A DNA stretch of 64,000 nt, taken from contig NZ_JPOE01000005.1 of NCBI RefSeq assembly GCF_000733775.1, positions 62,001-126,000 on the forward strand, given 5' to 3'. Shown piece by piece: positions 27,411 to 36,833 of the stretch. Numbering within the stretch: the stretch's first letter is position 1; every line of letters starts with the position of its first letter. The stretch is from Thiomonas sp. FB-Cd (GTDB lineage: Bacteria > Pseudomonadota > Gammaproteobacteria > Burkholderiales > Burkholderiaceae_C). The translations under genes and the position numbers were made by a program. Below the pieces are notes generated by a model. That model worked only from the letters and a program-made list of their open reading frames with translations. It was not told the origin of the DNA and did not search any database.

Positions 27411-27819
27411 AACCCTGGCGACGCAGCCCCACACCCCTTGCTTGGTGATGGGGTTTGACTATGGCGAAAAACGCATCGGCGTAGCCATTGGCAACACGCT
27501 CACCTCGGGCGCCCGCGCGCTGCAAAGCGTGCGCGCCGACCGACGTGACGCCCGGTTCGAGGCCATTGGCAGGCTGATCGCGCAATGGGAGCCGAAGCAG
27601 CTTGTCGTTGGGCTGCCGCTGTCGCGGGAAGGCGCCGAGCAGTTACGCACGACCCAGGCACGGCGCTTCGCCCACCAATTGCATGGCCGATTCCAACTGC
27701 CGGTTGCCATGGTGGACGAGCGCTATACCTCGCGCGCCGCCGAAGATGCCGGCGCCGATGACGTCGACGCCGAATCGGCCCGGCTCATTCTGGAACAATA
27801 CCTGCAGAATCCAACCTGA
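27403..27819 (+). CDS. ruvX: Putative pre-16S rRNA nuclease / Holliday junction resolvase-like YqgF
   Basis: A 138-residue RNase H-fold protein. [15 protein letters not shown] carries the first acidic residue, [11 protein letters not shown] lies in the middle, and [19 protein letters not shown] carries the later ones. YqgF is needed for the final 5' maturation of 16S rRNA and was earlier annotated as a resolvase. ATG 27403 overlaps the algH stop by 8 bases; a TTG nine bases upstream is in frame but less likely. It is the usual partner of algH in proteobacterial genomes. Confidence 0.9.
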   Translation: MPETLATQPHTPCLVMGFDYGEKRIGVAIGNTLTSGARALQSVRADRRDARFEAIGRLIAQWEPKQLVVGLPLSREGAEQLRTTQARRFAHQLHGRFQLPVAMVDERYTSRAAEDAGADDVDAESARLILEQYLQNPT

Positions 27820-27821
27820 AT

Positions 27822-28346
27822 ATGCTCACTCCCCCAGACGCGGAAGCCCTGTACGCCAGGCTTCTTGAAAAAATGCGCTCCTGGATCGCCGATCACGCGA
27901 TACAGCCAACCATCGTCGGCATCTATTCCGGCGGCGCGTGGCTGGCCGAGCGGCTTCATGCCGACCTGGCACTTGCGTCCCCCCTAGGCGTCGTCTCGTC
28001 CACATTCCACCGCGACGACTTCGCCACCCGCGGCCTGCACCCAAGCGCCAATCGCACCGCCCTGCCATTCGACGTCAATGGTCGTGCCATCCTTCTGGTC
28101 GACGACGTGCTCTACACGGGTCGCACCACGCGCGCCGCGATCAACGAACTTTACGACTTCGGTCGCCCCGCCCGCGTGGATTTGGCCGTGCTCGTGGATC
28201 GTGGGGGACGAGAGCTGCCCATCTGCGCCCAAATCGCCTCCACCCAAATCGCGCTACCCGCTGATTGCATGCTGACCCTTGTGCGCGATGACACCCGTGC
28301 CGACACGACGCGACTGGTGTTCCGCATGGAGGCCAGGCCGCGATGA
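27822..28346 (+). CDS. pyrR: PyrR bifunctional regulator / uracil phosphoribosyltransferase
   Basis: A 174-residue type I phosphoribosyltransferase with the PRPP-binding loop [20 protein letters not shown] near residues 90-108 and [15 protein letters not shown] near the N-terminus. In Gram-positives PyrR binds pyr mRNA to control attenuation; in proteobacteria the protein is common but its regulatory role is less certain and it may act mainly as a uracil phosphoribosyltransferase. It lies 2 bp after ruvX and overlaps pyrB by ATGA. I found no obvious attenuator hairpin in the tight junctions around it. Confidence 0.9.
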   Translation: MLTPPDAEALYARLLEKMRSWIADHAIQPTIVGIYSGGAWLAERLHADLALASPLGVVSSTFHRDDFATRGLHPSANRTALPFDVNGRAILLVDDVLYTGRTTRAAINELYDFGRPARVDLAVLVDRGGRELPICAQIASTQIALPADCMLTLVRDDTRADTTRLVFRMEARPR

Positions 28347-29299
28347 GCACGCACCCCCAACTCAACCGTAACGGCGAACTGCGCCACCTGTTGTCCATCG
28401 AAGGCCTGCCGCGCGACGTCCTCCTGCATATCATGGACACCGCGCAGGGTTTCATGAGCTTTGGGGACCGCGAGGTCAAGAAGGTGCCGCTGCTGCGCGG
28501 CAAGAGCGTGTTCAATTTGTTTTTCGAGAACTCCACGCGCACGCGCACCACCTTCGAGATCGCCGCGCAGCGGTTATCTGCGGACGTTTTCAACCTCGAT
28601 ATTCAGCGCTCATCCACGTCCAAGGGAGAGTCGCTGCTTGACACCATAGCGAATTTGGAGGCGATGGACGCCGACATTTTTGTCGTGCGTCACGCACAAA
28701 GCGGTGCGCCTTATCTCATCGCCCAGCACACCCCACCGCATGTGCATGTCGTGAATGCAGGCGATGGACGCCACGCGCACCCGACGCAGGGGCTTCTGGA
28801 CATGGCCACCATCCGCCACTACAAACCCGATTTTTCCTCGCTCACCGTCGCCATCGTCGGAGACATCGTGCATTCGCGCGTGGCGCGCTCGGCGATCTTC
28901 GCCCTCACGACCCTGGGCGTACCGGAAGTGCGGGTGGTCGGCCCGAAGACGCTGGTACCCGGCGACTTGCGCCCAATGGGTGTGCGCATATGCCACGATA
29001 TCCGCGAAGGTCTGCAAGGCGCGGATGTCATCATGATGCTACGCCTGCAAAACGAACGCATGTCGGGTGGCCTGCTGCCTTCGGCAAGCGAATTTCACAT
29101 GACATATGGGCTTACCCCCGAGCGGTTGGAGCTTGCCAAACCCGACGCGATTGTCATGCATCCCGGACCAATCAACCGCGGCGTGGAAATCGCGTCCAGC
29201 GTTGCCGACGGGCCCCAAAGCGTCATTCTGATGCAAGTGCGCTTCGGCGTGGCTGTCCGTATGGCCGTGCTATCGATCATTGCCAACACCGCTGCCTGA
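28343..29299 (+). CDS. pyrB: Aspartate carbamoyltransferase catalytic chain
   Basis: Forms carbamoyl aspartate from carbamoyl phosphate and aspartate, the first committed step of pyrimidine synthesis. The 318-residue protein has the carbamoyl-phosphate motif [33 protein letters not shown] and the late [11 protein letters not shown]. Length is standard. No pyrI regulatory chain is adjacent; instead the non-catalytic dihydroorotase-like gene follows by 2 bp, as in Pseudomonas-type complexes where PyrB and PyrC' form a holoenzyme. The start overlaps pyrR. Confidence 0.96.
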   Translation: MSTHPQLNRNGELRHLLSIEGLPRDVLLHIMDTAQGFMSFGDREVKKVPLLRGKSVFNLFFENSTRTRTTFEIAAQRLSADVFNLDIQRSSTSKGESLLDTIANLEAMDADIFVVRHAQSGAPYLIAQHTPPHVHVVNAGDGRHAHPTQGLLDMATIRHYKPDFSSLTVAIVGDIVHSRVARSAIFALTTLGVPEVRVVGPKTLVPGDLRPMGVRICHDIREGLQGADVIMMLRLQNERMSGGLLPSASEFHMTYGLTPERLELAKPDAIVMHPGPINRGVEIASSVADGPQSVILMQVRFGVAVRMAVLSIIANTAA

Positions 29300-29301
29300 C
29301 C

Positions 29302-30636
29302 ATGACAGAGCCCCATTCATTCCTCGTACGCGGCGGCCTGCTGATTGATCCGGCAAGCGGCCTGCACGCACCCGGCGACGTCGCCATCGCAGGGGAGGTC
29401 ATCGTCGCTGTGGGCAGCGCGCCCCAGGGCTTCGTACCTGACGTAGTCCTCGACGCCAGCGGGTGCTTGGTAATGCCCGGTCTGGTGGATCTGTGCGCCC
29501 GCTTGGGCGAGCCTGGCGGCGAGGCCGCCGGCCTGTTGGATTCGGAACTCGCCGCAGCCGCCGCAGGCGGGGTCACCCGGGTGGTGTGTCCGCCCGACAC
29601 CGACCCGGTGCTTGACGAACCCAGCCTTGTGGAAATGTTGCGTTGGCGCGCGCGGCGTATCAAGCGATCGCGTGTGTACCCCCTGGGTGCCCTTACCAAA
29701 GGGCTGGGTGGTCAAGCGCTGGCCGAAATGGCCTCCTTGGTCAAGGCCAGCTGCATCGGCTTGTCGCAGGCCGACACACCGGTTGCCGACACCCAGTTGC
29801 TGCTGCGTGCGCTGCAATACGCAAGCACCTTCGGTTACAAGGTCTGGCTGCGTCCGCTCGACGCCCATTTGGGTCGAGGGGTGGCCGCAAGCGGCGCCTA
29901 CGCCCAACGTTTGGGACTAGCCGGTTTGCCGGTAATGGCTGAGACCATCGCCTTGCACACGATCTTTGAGCTGGTGCGCGCCACAGGCTGCGCGGTGCAC
30001 ATCAGCAAGCTCTCCAGCGCAGCAGGGGTTGAACTGCTGCGACGAGCGAAGGCTGATGGCCTGCCGCTGACAGCTGATGTATCGATCCACAACCTCCTCC
30101 TCACCGACTTGGACATCGGTTGGTTTGACCCCCGCATGCGCCTAGACCCGCCGCCGCGCCAGCAGGCTGACCGCGACGCTTTGCTGCAAGGCCTCGCAGA
30201 CGGGACCATCGATGCGCTGTGCTCCGATCACACCCCGGTGGGCAGCGACGACAAGATTCTGCCATTCGCCGAGGCTGCGCCGGGGGCAAGCGGCCTGGAG
30301 CTTCTTCTACCGGCGGTCTTTGAGTTCGCACACCGCAGCGGCTTGGCCTTGCCGCAAGCGCTGGCATGCGCCACCAGCCGCGCGGCAAGGGCGGCGGGGC
30401 TGGCGCCCCTTCACCTACAACCCGGGGCTGCTGCCGAGCTCATTGTGGTTGACCCGACGGGTCGCTGGACGGCCAGCCCGGAGCAGTTGCGCAGCAAGGT
30501 CAAGCACACGCCCCTGGCACAGATGACCCTCACGGGGCGCGTGCGCGCCACCATCATCGACGGGCGGATCATTTACCAGGACGGGGCTTCTCCGCACCCA
30601 GCAGGGGCCCGGTTTAGCACAGCCCAAGGCACATGA
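29302..30636 (+). CDS. Dihydroorotase-like PyrC', probably non-catalytic
   Basis: A 444-residue amidohydrolase of the dihydroorotase type. The zinc-binding DxHxH motif at the end of strand 1 is lost: where active enzymes read PGLVDLHVHLREPG this protein reads PGLVDLCARLGEPG, with Cys65 and Arg67 in the two His positions. The late SDHTPVGSDDK is kept. Together with its place directly after pyrB this fits the pseudo-DHOase (PyrC' or PyrX) that supports the ATCase catalytic chain in Pseudomonas and relatives. An active pyrC should exist elsewhere in the genome. It overlaps the next gene by ATGA. Confidence 0.9.
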   Translation: MTEPHSFLVRGGLLIDPASGLHAPGDVAIAGEVIVAVGSAPQGFVPDVVLDASGCLVMPGLVDLCARLGEPGGEAAGLLDSELAAAAAGGVTRVVCPPDTDPVLDEPSLVEMLRWRARRIKRSRVYPLGALTKGLGGQALAEMASLVKASCIGLSQADTPVADTQLLLRALQYASTFGYKVWLRPLDAHLGRGVAASGAYAQRLGLAGLPVMAETIALHTIFELVRATGCAVHISKLSSAAGVELLRRAKADGLPLTADVSIHNLLLTDLDIGWFDPRMRLDPPPRQQADRDALLQGLADGTIDALCSDHTPVGSDDKILPFAEAAPGASGLELLLPAVFEFAHRSGLALPQALACATSRAARAAGLAPLHLQPGAAAELIVVDPTGRWTASPEQLRSKVKHTPLAQMTLTGRVRATIIDGRIIYQDGASPHPAGARFSTAQGT

Positions 30637-31433
30637 TGGCGGGCGCCTTGCGTTTGCCGTGGATGCTCATGCGCATGGGAGTATTGGTGGTGCGAGGGCT
30701 CATTACCCTGCGCCGCTTTTCGCTGCGCACGCCGGCGCAGCAGCAGGATGCCATCCAGGAGTGGTCGCGGCGCCTTCTCCATGTGTGCCGGGCACAATTG
30801 GAGGTACTTGGGGAGCCGCACAAGGCGCCTTGCCTGCTGGCCGTCAACCACGTGTCGTGGCTAGACATCGTTGCCCTGAACGCTGCACACCCCACGCGGT
30901 TCGTCGCCAAAGCCGACATCAATCGCTGGATCCTGCTTGGCACATTGGCACGTGGGGCCGGAACCCTGTTCATCGAGCGCGAACGACCGCGTGACGCCAT
31001 GCGTGTCATGCACGTCATGGCCCAAGCTCTACGCAATGGGCAGCTGATCAGCGTATTCCCGGAAGGCACGACGTCAGACGGCCGCGAGATCCTCCCAATG
31101 CACGCCAATCTTTTCCAAGCTGCCATAAGCAGCAAGGCGGCCGTGCAACCCGTACTCTTGCGCTATCTGGACGCGCGCACGGGGCGCTACAGTCGGGCGC
31201 CAGCCTATGTGGGCGACGAAACGCTGCTTGGCACCCTTTGGCGCATGGCCTGCGCCGGCCCGCTACGGATCAAGATTCAGTACCTGCCCATCATCTCTGG
31301 CGACGACCGCCGCGCTTTGGCAATCGCAGCGCGTGCGGCACTCCAAGCGGAACTCAGGCCTCGGAATAAGACCGAAGCCGATGCAACTGCGGCTGAGCCT
31401 GCGCCTCTACAATCGTCGGCTTCCCCGCTGTAG
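30633..31433 (+). CDS. 1-acyl-sn-glycerol-3-phosphate acyltransferase
   Basis: A 266-residue PlsC-type acyltransferase, probably adding the second acyl chain to lysophosphatidate or a related lysolipid at the inner membrane. The acceptor motif is NHVSWLD with His73 and Asp78, then LFIERERPRDA and VFPEGTTSDG. An N-terminal hydrophobic segment (about residues 8-25) anchors it. It is the last gene of the algH-to-plsC run and overlaps pyrC'. The 174 bp after it, up to the tRNA gene, show no clear terminator. Confidence 0.88.
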   Translation: MMAGALRLPWMLMRMGVLVVRGLITLRRFSLRTPAQQQDAIQEWSRRLLHVCRAQLEVLGEPHKAPCLLAVNHVSWLDIVALNAAHPTRFVAKADINRWILLGTLARGAGTLFIERERPRDAMRVMHVMAQALRNGQLISVFPEGTTSDGREILPMHANLFQAAISSKAAVQPVLLRYLDARTGRYSRAPAYVGDETLLGTLWRMACAGPLRIKIQYLPIISGDDRRALAIAARAALQAELRPRNKTEADATAAEPAPLQSSASPL

Positions 31434-31607
31434 CGCTATGGAAGGGACAGCTGGACGCCTCGCCGGTCAATGCCGTTTGTATTGAGAGCGTGTCTGTTCC
31501 ATTGCGAAAACAGCAAACCGCAAAGCGCCAGCCAATTTGCATATCGGCTTTTGTTGTTCTTGCGCAATATATGCACGATGCATTGCTAGACTTTGCGTCG
31601 CCTTTCT

Positions 31608-31682
31608 CTCGCCATAGTTCAATGGATAGAACGGGCCCCTCCTAAGGGTCAGATGTAGGTTCGATTCCTACTGGCGGGACCA
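31608..31682 (+). tRNA. tRNA-Arg (anticodon CCT)
   Basis: The 75-nt sequence folds as a full cloverleaf: acceptor CTCGCCA with TGGCGGG (one G-U pair), D stem GTTC/GAAC, anticodon stem GGCCC/GGGTC around the loop CTCCTAA with anticodon CCT at positions 34-36, and T stem GTAGG/CCTAC around TTCGATT. The 3' CCA is encoded. It reads rare AGG codons. It stands alone between plsC and aroC with no integrase nearby. Confidence 0.95.
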
Positions 31683-31686
31683 TCGC

Positions 31687-31890
31687 AAGAAATGCCAATG
31701 TTTCCCATTGCCCTCGCTTCCCCATTAAAGTCATTTCTTTCATGGACTTATACATGGTACAGCGGTCGGGCGAGCAAAGGTGCCGTCCAACGATGAGACT
31801 GCGCCAGGAGGCATCTGCAATGTTTTGCGCCCGACCTCAGGCCCTCCGAGCTTAGCGGACGCCTGTTTCCTCATGAGTTGATCAACAGGC
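31687..31890. other. Inverted repeats downstream of tRNA-Arg
   Basis: The 231 bp between the tRNA and aroC contain no gene. Two inverted repeats can be seen: AAGAAATG (31687-31694) with CATTTCTT (31732-31739), enclosing a small CAATG/CATTG hairpin, and GCCTGTT (31861-31867) with AACAGGC (31884-31890). The first might help end the tRNA transcript, although no long U run follows. The second lies just beyond the convergent aroC stop. Neither is a convincing terminator. Confidence 0.3.
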
Positions 31891-31913
31891 TGGGCAGCTC
31901 GTCGCCCACGCGA

Positions 31914-33017
31914 TCAAGTCGCTGCTTGCCCAGGAATGGGCTGCCTATGCAGATCGACGTCCCCGCATTGCGCGCGGTGGCGTAGCGCGTGATCCATCAG
32001 CACGATAGCCAGCAAGGCCTCGATGATTGGGACGGCGCGAAGCCCCACGCATGGATCGTGGCGACCGAAGGTTTCCACCACGGTTGGGTGGCCCTCGCGG
32101 TCGATCGAGCGGCGAGGTTGCCGGATGCTCGACGTGGGCTTGATCGCGATGGAGACGGTGATGGGTTGGCCGCTGCTGATTCCGCCCAAAACACCACCAG
32201 CATTGTTGCTGAGAAAACCCTGCGGAGTGAGTTCGTCACCATGCTCGCTACCCCTTTGTGCCACGCTGGCAAAACCGGCTCCGATTTCAACGCCCTTGAC
32301 AGCATTAAGCCCCATCATGGCGTGCGCGATGTCAGCGTCGAGCTTGTCATAGAGCGGCTCACCCCACCCAGGAGGCACGCCTGTGGCTTCCACATACAAT
32401 CGCGCGCCGCAAGAGTCGCCGGCCTTGCGCAACCCGTCGAGATAAACCTCGAGATCGGAGACGACTGCAGCGTTGGGGGCATAAAAGGCGTTGCGCGGGA
32501 CCTCGTCCCAACTTGCAAAAGGAATGGCTACCTCCCCGACTTGCTGCATACAGCCCCGAATGCCGATGCGATGGTGCTGGTGCAACCATTTCTTCGCAAC
32601 GGCGCCGGCACCCACGATCGGCGCAGTCAGGCGCGCCGACGAACGTCCGCCACCGCGAGGGTCACGCAGACCATACTTGCGCCAGTAGGTGTAGTCCGCA
32701 TGCCCGGGGCGGAAGGTGTCGAGAATGTTGCCGTAGTCCTTGCTGCGCTGGTCGGTATTACGAATGAGCAGCGCAATGGGCGTACCCGTCGTTTTGCCCT
32801 CAAACACGCCAGAGACGATTTCCACTTGGTCCGCCTCCTGGCGCTGGGTCACGTGACGCGATGTCCCAGGGCGACGACGGTCCAGATCGGGCTGGATATC
32901 CGTTTCGGATAGTTCCATGCCGGGTGGGCATCCGTCAATCACACAACCAATGGCGGGGCCATGGGATTCACCAAACGTGGTGACGGCGAAGAGCAAACCA
33001 AGCGTATTTCCTGACAT
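31914..33017 (-). CDS. aroC: Chorismate synthase
   Basis: Converts 5-enolpyruvylshikimate-3-phosphate to chorismate using reduced FMN, the last step of the shikimate pathway. The 367-residue protein has [18 protein letters not shown] at residues 17-34, [29 protein letters not shown] and [13 protein letters not shown], all standard signatures. Length is normal. It faces the tRNA gene convergently. feoB ends 36 bp upstream of its start on the same strand. Confidence 0.97.
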   Translation of the reverse strand: MSGNTLGLLFAVTTFGESHGPAIGCVIDGCPPGMELSETDIQPDLDRRRPGTSRHVTQRQEADQVEIVSGVFEGKTTGTPIALLIRNTDQRSKDYGNILDTFRPGHADYTYWRKYGLRDPRGGGRSSARLTAPIVGAGAVAKKWLHQHHRIGIRGCMQQVGEVAIPFASWDEVPRNAFYAPNAAVVSDLEVYLDGLRKAGDSCGARLYVEATGVPPGWGEPLYDKLDADIAHAMMGLNAVKGVEIGAGFASVAQRGSEHGDELTPQGFLSNNAGGVLGGISSGQPITVSIAIKPTSSIRQPRRSIDREGHPTVVETFGRHDPCVGLRAVPIIEALLAIVLMDHALRHRAQCGDVDLHRQPIPGQAAT

Positions 33018-33053
33018 AGCCCGATTGTAGGCGGCCCCCGTGTGTTGGAAGGC

Positions 33054-34844
33054 CTACGCCAAACCCAGGAGCCGTGCCGTTTGATAGAAGGCAAGCGAGA
33101 CGATCCAGGCCAATCCCAGCGACCAGCCAAGACTCAACATTGTGTAGGCGCCACTCCCCGATTCGCTGCGTAACGTGGCCACCGTGGACAGGCACGGCGT
33201 GTAGATCAAAGTAAAGAGCATGAAGCTATAGGCTGCGGCCGGGCTGATCTGCCCTGCAATCGCATGTTGCAGCGCTTCACCCTGAAGACCATAGACCACG
33301 GCCAAAGACCCAATGACGATTTCCTTCGCGACAAAGCCAAAAATCAGCGCAATGATGAGGCTCGGGGGGATGCCTAGTGGCGCGAATGCGGGATGCAACA
33401 CATGCCCAACCCACCCGGCGATGGTATGAGGACTCGCAACCGGCTGCCCTGGCGGAAGATGGGTCAGCATCCACACCAGCACCACGCCAATCACAATGAA
33501 CTTGGTTGCGCGATGGAGGAAATGATAAATCTCGCCCCAGGCGCGAAGCGCAATCTGGCGCAGCGTGGGCAGACGATACGGTGGCAACTCCAGCACGAAG
33601 GGTTCGTCGCTTGGGTAGCGCACCTTGAAGATCAAAGCGCTCACAAACGTCGCGGCAAAGCTTACGCCGTACAGGCTGAGCAAGACCCAGGGGGCCACGC
33701 GCGGTGAAAACAGCGCTGCGATGATGAACAGGAACACCTGAAGCCGGGCTGAGCACAGGGAAAACGGAATGATGAGCATGGTCAACAAACGCAGGCCGCG
33801 GGAGCGCATGATCCGCGTGCCCATGAGCGCCGGCACGTTGCAGCCAAACCCCATGAGAAGCATCACAAACCCGCGTCCATCCAGACCCATGCGTGACATC
33901 AGGCTGTCAGTCAGAAACGCCGCGCGGGAAAAATAACCGCTCTCCTCGATCACCGTCATGAACACGAAAAACAACATGATCACGGGCACAAAAGCCGCTA
34001 CCGTGCTTATGCCGTTGTACAAACCATCCAGAAGAAGTCCGCTCAGCCACCCCGGGGCCCAACCCAGCAGAGGTTGCAGCGCGTAACTGCGCACCTGCCC
34101 GAACGCCCAGCCCAAACCACCCTGAAGCGGAGCACCAAGCGTAAACACGGCGTTGAACACCAGCGCCATCAACAGCAGAAACAGCAGTGGGCCAAAACAT
34201 GGATGCATTGCCCAGCGATCCAGCCGCTGGGCCCATGTGTCGGGAAGACGGGCGGGCATGCGCACGGCGGCACCGAGTGCGGTGCGTGTACCCTTGTCGA
34301 CATCGTGCCGCGCGGCCAGTCCTGCCTGGGCTTGCACCAGCGGCACCGGTGTGGTTGCGTCCAATGTCCGCGCAAGCCGTTGCAAGGCTTCAGCGTAGCC
34401 ACGCCCGTACTTGGCGCTCAGCGCTGCCACCGGCATACCGATTGCTGCCTGCAGTCGGTCCAGGTCGATGCCCACTCCGTAGCGCTCGGCCTCGTCCGCC
34501 ATATTGAGCAACACGAAGCAAGGAAAACCGCTCTCCCGCACCTGCAGCGCTAGCGGCAACTGCCGGTCAATCTGCGTTGCATTAAGCACGATCGCAACCA
34601 GATCAACGCTCTGGGTCTGCAGGAAGCGCTGAACCACGTGCTCATCTTCCGTTAATCCCTGCAGGTCGTAGATCCCCGGAAGATCCACGACCTGCACCAT
34701 GTGCCGGCCCAGCGGAATGCGTGCTGAAGCGAGCTCGACGGTCAGGCCAGGCCAGTTGCCTACCCGGGCGGATGCGCCGGTCAGGCGGTTGAAGATCGTG
34801 GATTTGCCTGTGTTCGGCATCCCCACCAAGGCAAGGCGCTTCAT
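33054..34844 (-). CDS. feoB: Ferrous iron transport protein B
   Basis: A 596-residue inner-membrane Fe(II) transporter. The N-terminal G domain shows GMPNTGKST at residues 8-16, VGNWPGLTVE, DLPGIYDLQG and NMAD. It is followed by membrane Gate motifs such as GFGCNVPALMGTRIM (with the conserved Cys), SLCSARLQVF and GFVAKEIVIGSLAVVYG. It is shorter than E. coli FeoB (about 770 residues), a length common in other lineages. The start is set at ATG 34844, where it overlaps feoA by ATGA. A longer open frame upstream covers feoA in another frame and is not real. Confidence 0.95.
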   Translation of the reverse strand: MKRLALVGMPNTGKSTIFNRLTGASARVGNWPGLTVELASARIPLGRHMVQVVDLPGIYDLQGLTEDEHVVQRFLQTQSVDLVAIVLNATQIDRQLPLALQVRESGFPCFVLLNMADEAERYGVGIDLDRLQAAIGMPVAALSAKYGRGYAEALQRLARTLDATTPVPLVQAQAGLAARHDVDKGTRTALGAAVRMPARLPDTWAQRLDRWAMHPCFGPLLFLLLMALVFNAVFTLGAPLQGGLGWAFGQVRSYALQPLLGWAPGWLSGLLLDGLYNGISTVAAFVPVIMLFFVFMTVIEESGYFSRAAFLTDSLMSRMGLDGRGFVMLLMGFGCNVPALMGTRIMRSRGLRLLTMLIIPFSLCSARLQVFLFIIAALFSPRVAPWVLLSLYGVSFAATFVSALIFKVRYPSDEPFVLELPPYRLPTLRQIALRAWGEIYHFLHRATKFIVIGVVLVWMLTHLPPGQPVASPHTIAGWVGHVLHPAFAPLGIPPSLIIALIFGFVAKEIVIGSLAVVYGLQGEALQHAIAGQISPAAAYSFMLFTLIYTPCLSTVATLRSESGSGAYTMLSLGWSLGLAWIVSLAFYQTARLLGLA

Positions 34845-35119
34845 GCCTGTGTTGGGTGGATGGAAGACACGGCCACGCCCGATCCCAGCGCCTGGAGCCT
34901 GCGCACTTCCACATGTCGCGCATCGCCACGACGCAGAAATAGTTCTGTGGTGCCAATGCGCACATGAATGGGACCACCCAGATGCGCCCGTCGCACGACA
35001 CACAGAATGTTGCCTTCACGCAGCCCCAGGGCAGCGAGGCGGTGCAACAGGGCCCCATGCGCGCGCACTTGCGTGACAACCGCGTAGTGTCCTGGATCAA
35101 TCGAGTCGAGCGAATGCAT
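34841..35119 (-). CDS. feoA: Ferrous iron transport protein A
   Basis: A 92-residue FeoA, a small SH3-like cytoplasmic protein that assists FeoB. It shows the family pattern HRLAALGLREGNILCVVRRAHLGGPIHVRIG followed by LFLRRGDARHVEVR. The start is ATG 35119 (MHSLDSIDPG), giving the normal length; the frame is open further upstream. It heads the feoAB operon and a Fur-box-like sequence lies about 110 bp upstream, which fits iron control. Confidence 0.92.
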   Translation of the reverse strand: MHSLDSIDPGHYAVVTQVRAHGALLHRLAALGLREGNILCVVRRAHLGGPIHVRIGTTELFLRRGDARHVEVRRLQALGSGVAVSSIHPTQA

Positions 35120-35226
35120 GATGGTTCGTCTTACGGAGCCGGCAGCATTCCCGCACAGAGTCAAGCCAAGCGGGAGCGCGTGCAAATGAAAACTTGGTTA
35201 CGGCGAAGGATGAATGAATCGCAATG

Positions 35227-35246
35227 AAATGCGAATCATTCTTATT
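35227..35246 (-). promoter_or_regulatory. Fur-box-like site upstream of feoA
   Basis: The 20 bases AAATGCGAATCATTCTTATT closely match the palindromic Fur motif seen in many proteobacteria (AATGAGAATCATTCTCATT), with two differences in the shared core. The site lies in an AT-rich patch upstream of feoA, about 110 bp before its ATG. It would let ferric-uptake regulator repress feoAB when iron is plentiful. The rest of 35120-35342 has no further feature I can defend. Confidence 0.7.
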
Positions 35247-35342
35247 TTATCCCATTAGCAACGGGATGTATCCGCCATGTCCCGAAAACGCACCCAGTTT
35301 GCGAAAAATCTGATCCGCACGCACGTCCCAGCCTCAAGGGCC

Positions 35343-36710
35343 TCAGGAGACGTTCGGCGCACTCTGGCGTTGCTGGAGCGCCAGCAGCAACTTGGCGTGG
35401 ATGCCGCCAAAGCTCCCGTTACTCATGACGAGCACATGGTCGCCGCTGCGCGCTTGGGCGAGCACATCGGCCACCAGAGCATCCAGGTCAGCATGCACGT
35501 GGGCGCGCTCGCCCAACGGCCCCAAGGCTTCGACAAGATCCCACTCCAGGCCGCCACTGTAGCCAAAGCTGAGTTCCGCATCATCCAATGCCTCGGGCAG
35601 GCGACTCTTGATCGTACCCAGCTTCATGGTGTTCGAGCGTGGCTCGAACACCGCAAGGATGCGTCCCTGCCCTCGTGTGGCACGGCGCAACCCGGCAATC
35701 GTCGTCGCAATGGCCGTTGGATGGTGGGCAAAGTCGTCATAAACCGTCACACCAGCGGCAACCCCTCGCCATTCCATGCGGCGCCTGACCCCATGGAAAG
35801 CCGACAACGCGTCGCAAGCATCCGCTGCTGGCACGCCAGCGTGCCTTGCCGCGGCGATCGCAGCCAAAGCGTTGGCCCGATTGTGGGCGCCCATCATGCG
35901 CCAATCCACGGCACCTTGGTGCGTGCCCTGCCAGAACACTTCGAACTGCTGGTCACTGCCCTGCGCCATCCATCCCTCAGGTGCCGCGAAAAGCTCGGTC
36001 TCGCTCCAGCACCCGCGCGCCAGCACCCGCTGCAGCGCTGCATTCTCGGCTTGGACAACCAACCGCCCACTGCGCGGCACCGTGCGCACCAGGTGATGAA
36101 ACTGCAATTCGATTGCGGCAAGATCGGGAAAAATGTCCGCATGGTCGTACTCGAGGTTGTTGAGCACGGCCGTGCGCGGACGGTAATGGACGAACTTCGA
36201 GCGTTTGTCAAAAAACGCGGTATCGTATTCGTCGGCTTCGATGACGAAGAATGGCGCCTCGCCAAGCCGCGCGGACTTGTCGAAGTCTGCCGGCACGCCC
36301 CCCACAAGAAAACCCGGCTGCAGGCCCGCGCAATCCAGGATCCAAGCCAACATGGATGTTGTGGTCGTCTTGCCATGGGTGCCTGCCACTGCCAGAGTCC
36401 AGCGCCCGCGAAGCACATGGTCGGCAAGCCATTGGGGGCCGCTCGTGTAGGGCAAGCCAGCATCCAGGATCGCCTCCACCAGTGGATTGCCACGCGAGAT
36501 CGCGTTTCCGATCACCCAGAGATCGGGCCGCAACGCCAGCTGGTCCGCGCCATACCCTTCGATGAGGCGGATCCCCAGTCGCTCGAGTTGGTCGCTCATG
36601 GGCGGGTACACGTGGCTATCGCAGCCCGTCACTTGGTGTCCACCCGCTTGGGCCAGCGCGGCGATGCCCCCCATGAAAGTGCCGCAAATGCCGAGTATGT
36701 GAATATGCAT
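35343..36710 (-). CDS. mpl: UDP-N-acetylmuramate:L-alanyl-gamma-D-glutamyl-meso-diaminopimelate ligase
   Basis: A 455-residue Mur ligase that attaches recycled murein tripeptide to UDP-MurNAc. The Mpl-type N-terminus is MHIHILGICGTFMGGIAALA, followed by the P loop GTHGKTTTTSML near residue 110, FVIEADEYDTAFFDKRSKF and GAHNRANALAAIAAARHAG. It belongs to cell-wall recycling, as does nagZ further along. It is divergent from the uncharacterised gene at 36834, with about 123 bp between the starts. Confidence 0.95.
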   Translation of the reverse strand: MHIHILGICGTFMGGIAALAQAGGHQVTGCDSHVYPPMSDQLERLGIRLIEGYGADQLALRPDLWVIGNAISRGNPLVEAILDAGLPYTSGPQWLADHVLRGRWTLAVAGTHGKTTTTSMLAWILDCAGLQPGFLVGGVPADFDKSARLGEAPFFVIEADEYDTAFFDKRSKFVHYRPRTAVLNNLEYDHADIFPDLAAIELQFHHLVRTVPRSGRLVVQAENAALQRVLARGCWSETELFAAPEGWMAQGSDQQFEVFWQGTHQGAVDWRMMGAHNRANALAAIAAARHAGVPAADACDALSAFHGVRRRMEWRGVAAGVTVYDDFAHHPTAIATTIAGLRRATRGQGRILAVFEPRSNTMKLGTIKSRLPEALDDAELSFGYSGGLEWDLVEALGPLGERAHVHADLDALVADVLAQARSGDHVLVMSNGSFGGIHAKLLLALQQRQSAPNVS

Positions 36711-36833
36711 GGGCGCATTGTAGAAAGCCTGCCTCGCGCTCCGATCAGAATTCGATCCTGCAGTAGCGAGCCACCGCCCGGCCGCATACCCACCAGGCGC
36801 GTGGCCTCAGATCCGGCGGGTACACTGTCTTGC

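Noticed and set aside
35277..36833. Long plus-strand open frame antisense to mpl, in frame with the gene at 36834
   Set aside because: The translation is rich in Arg, His and Gln with no family features, while the minus strand encodes a complete Mpl ligase. It is an artefact of GC-rich codon use.
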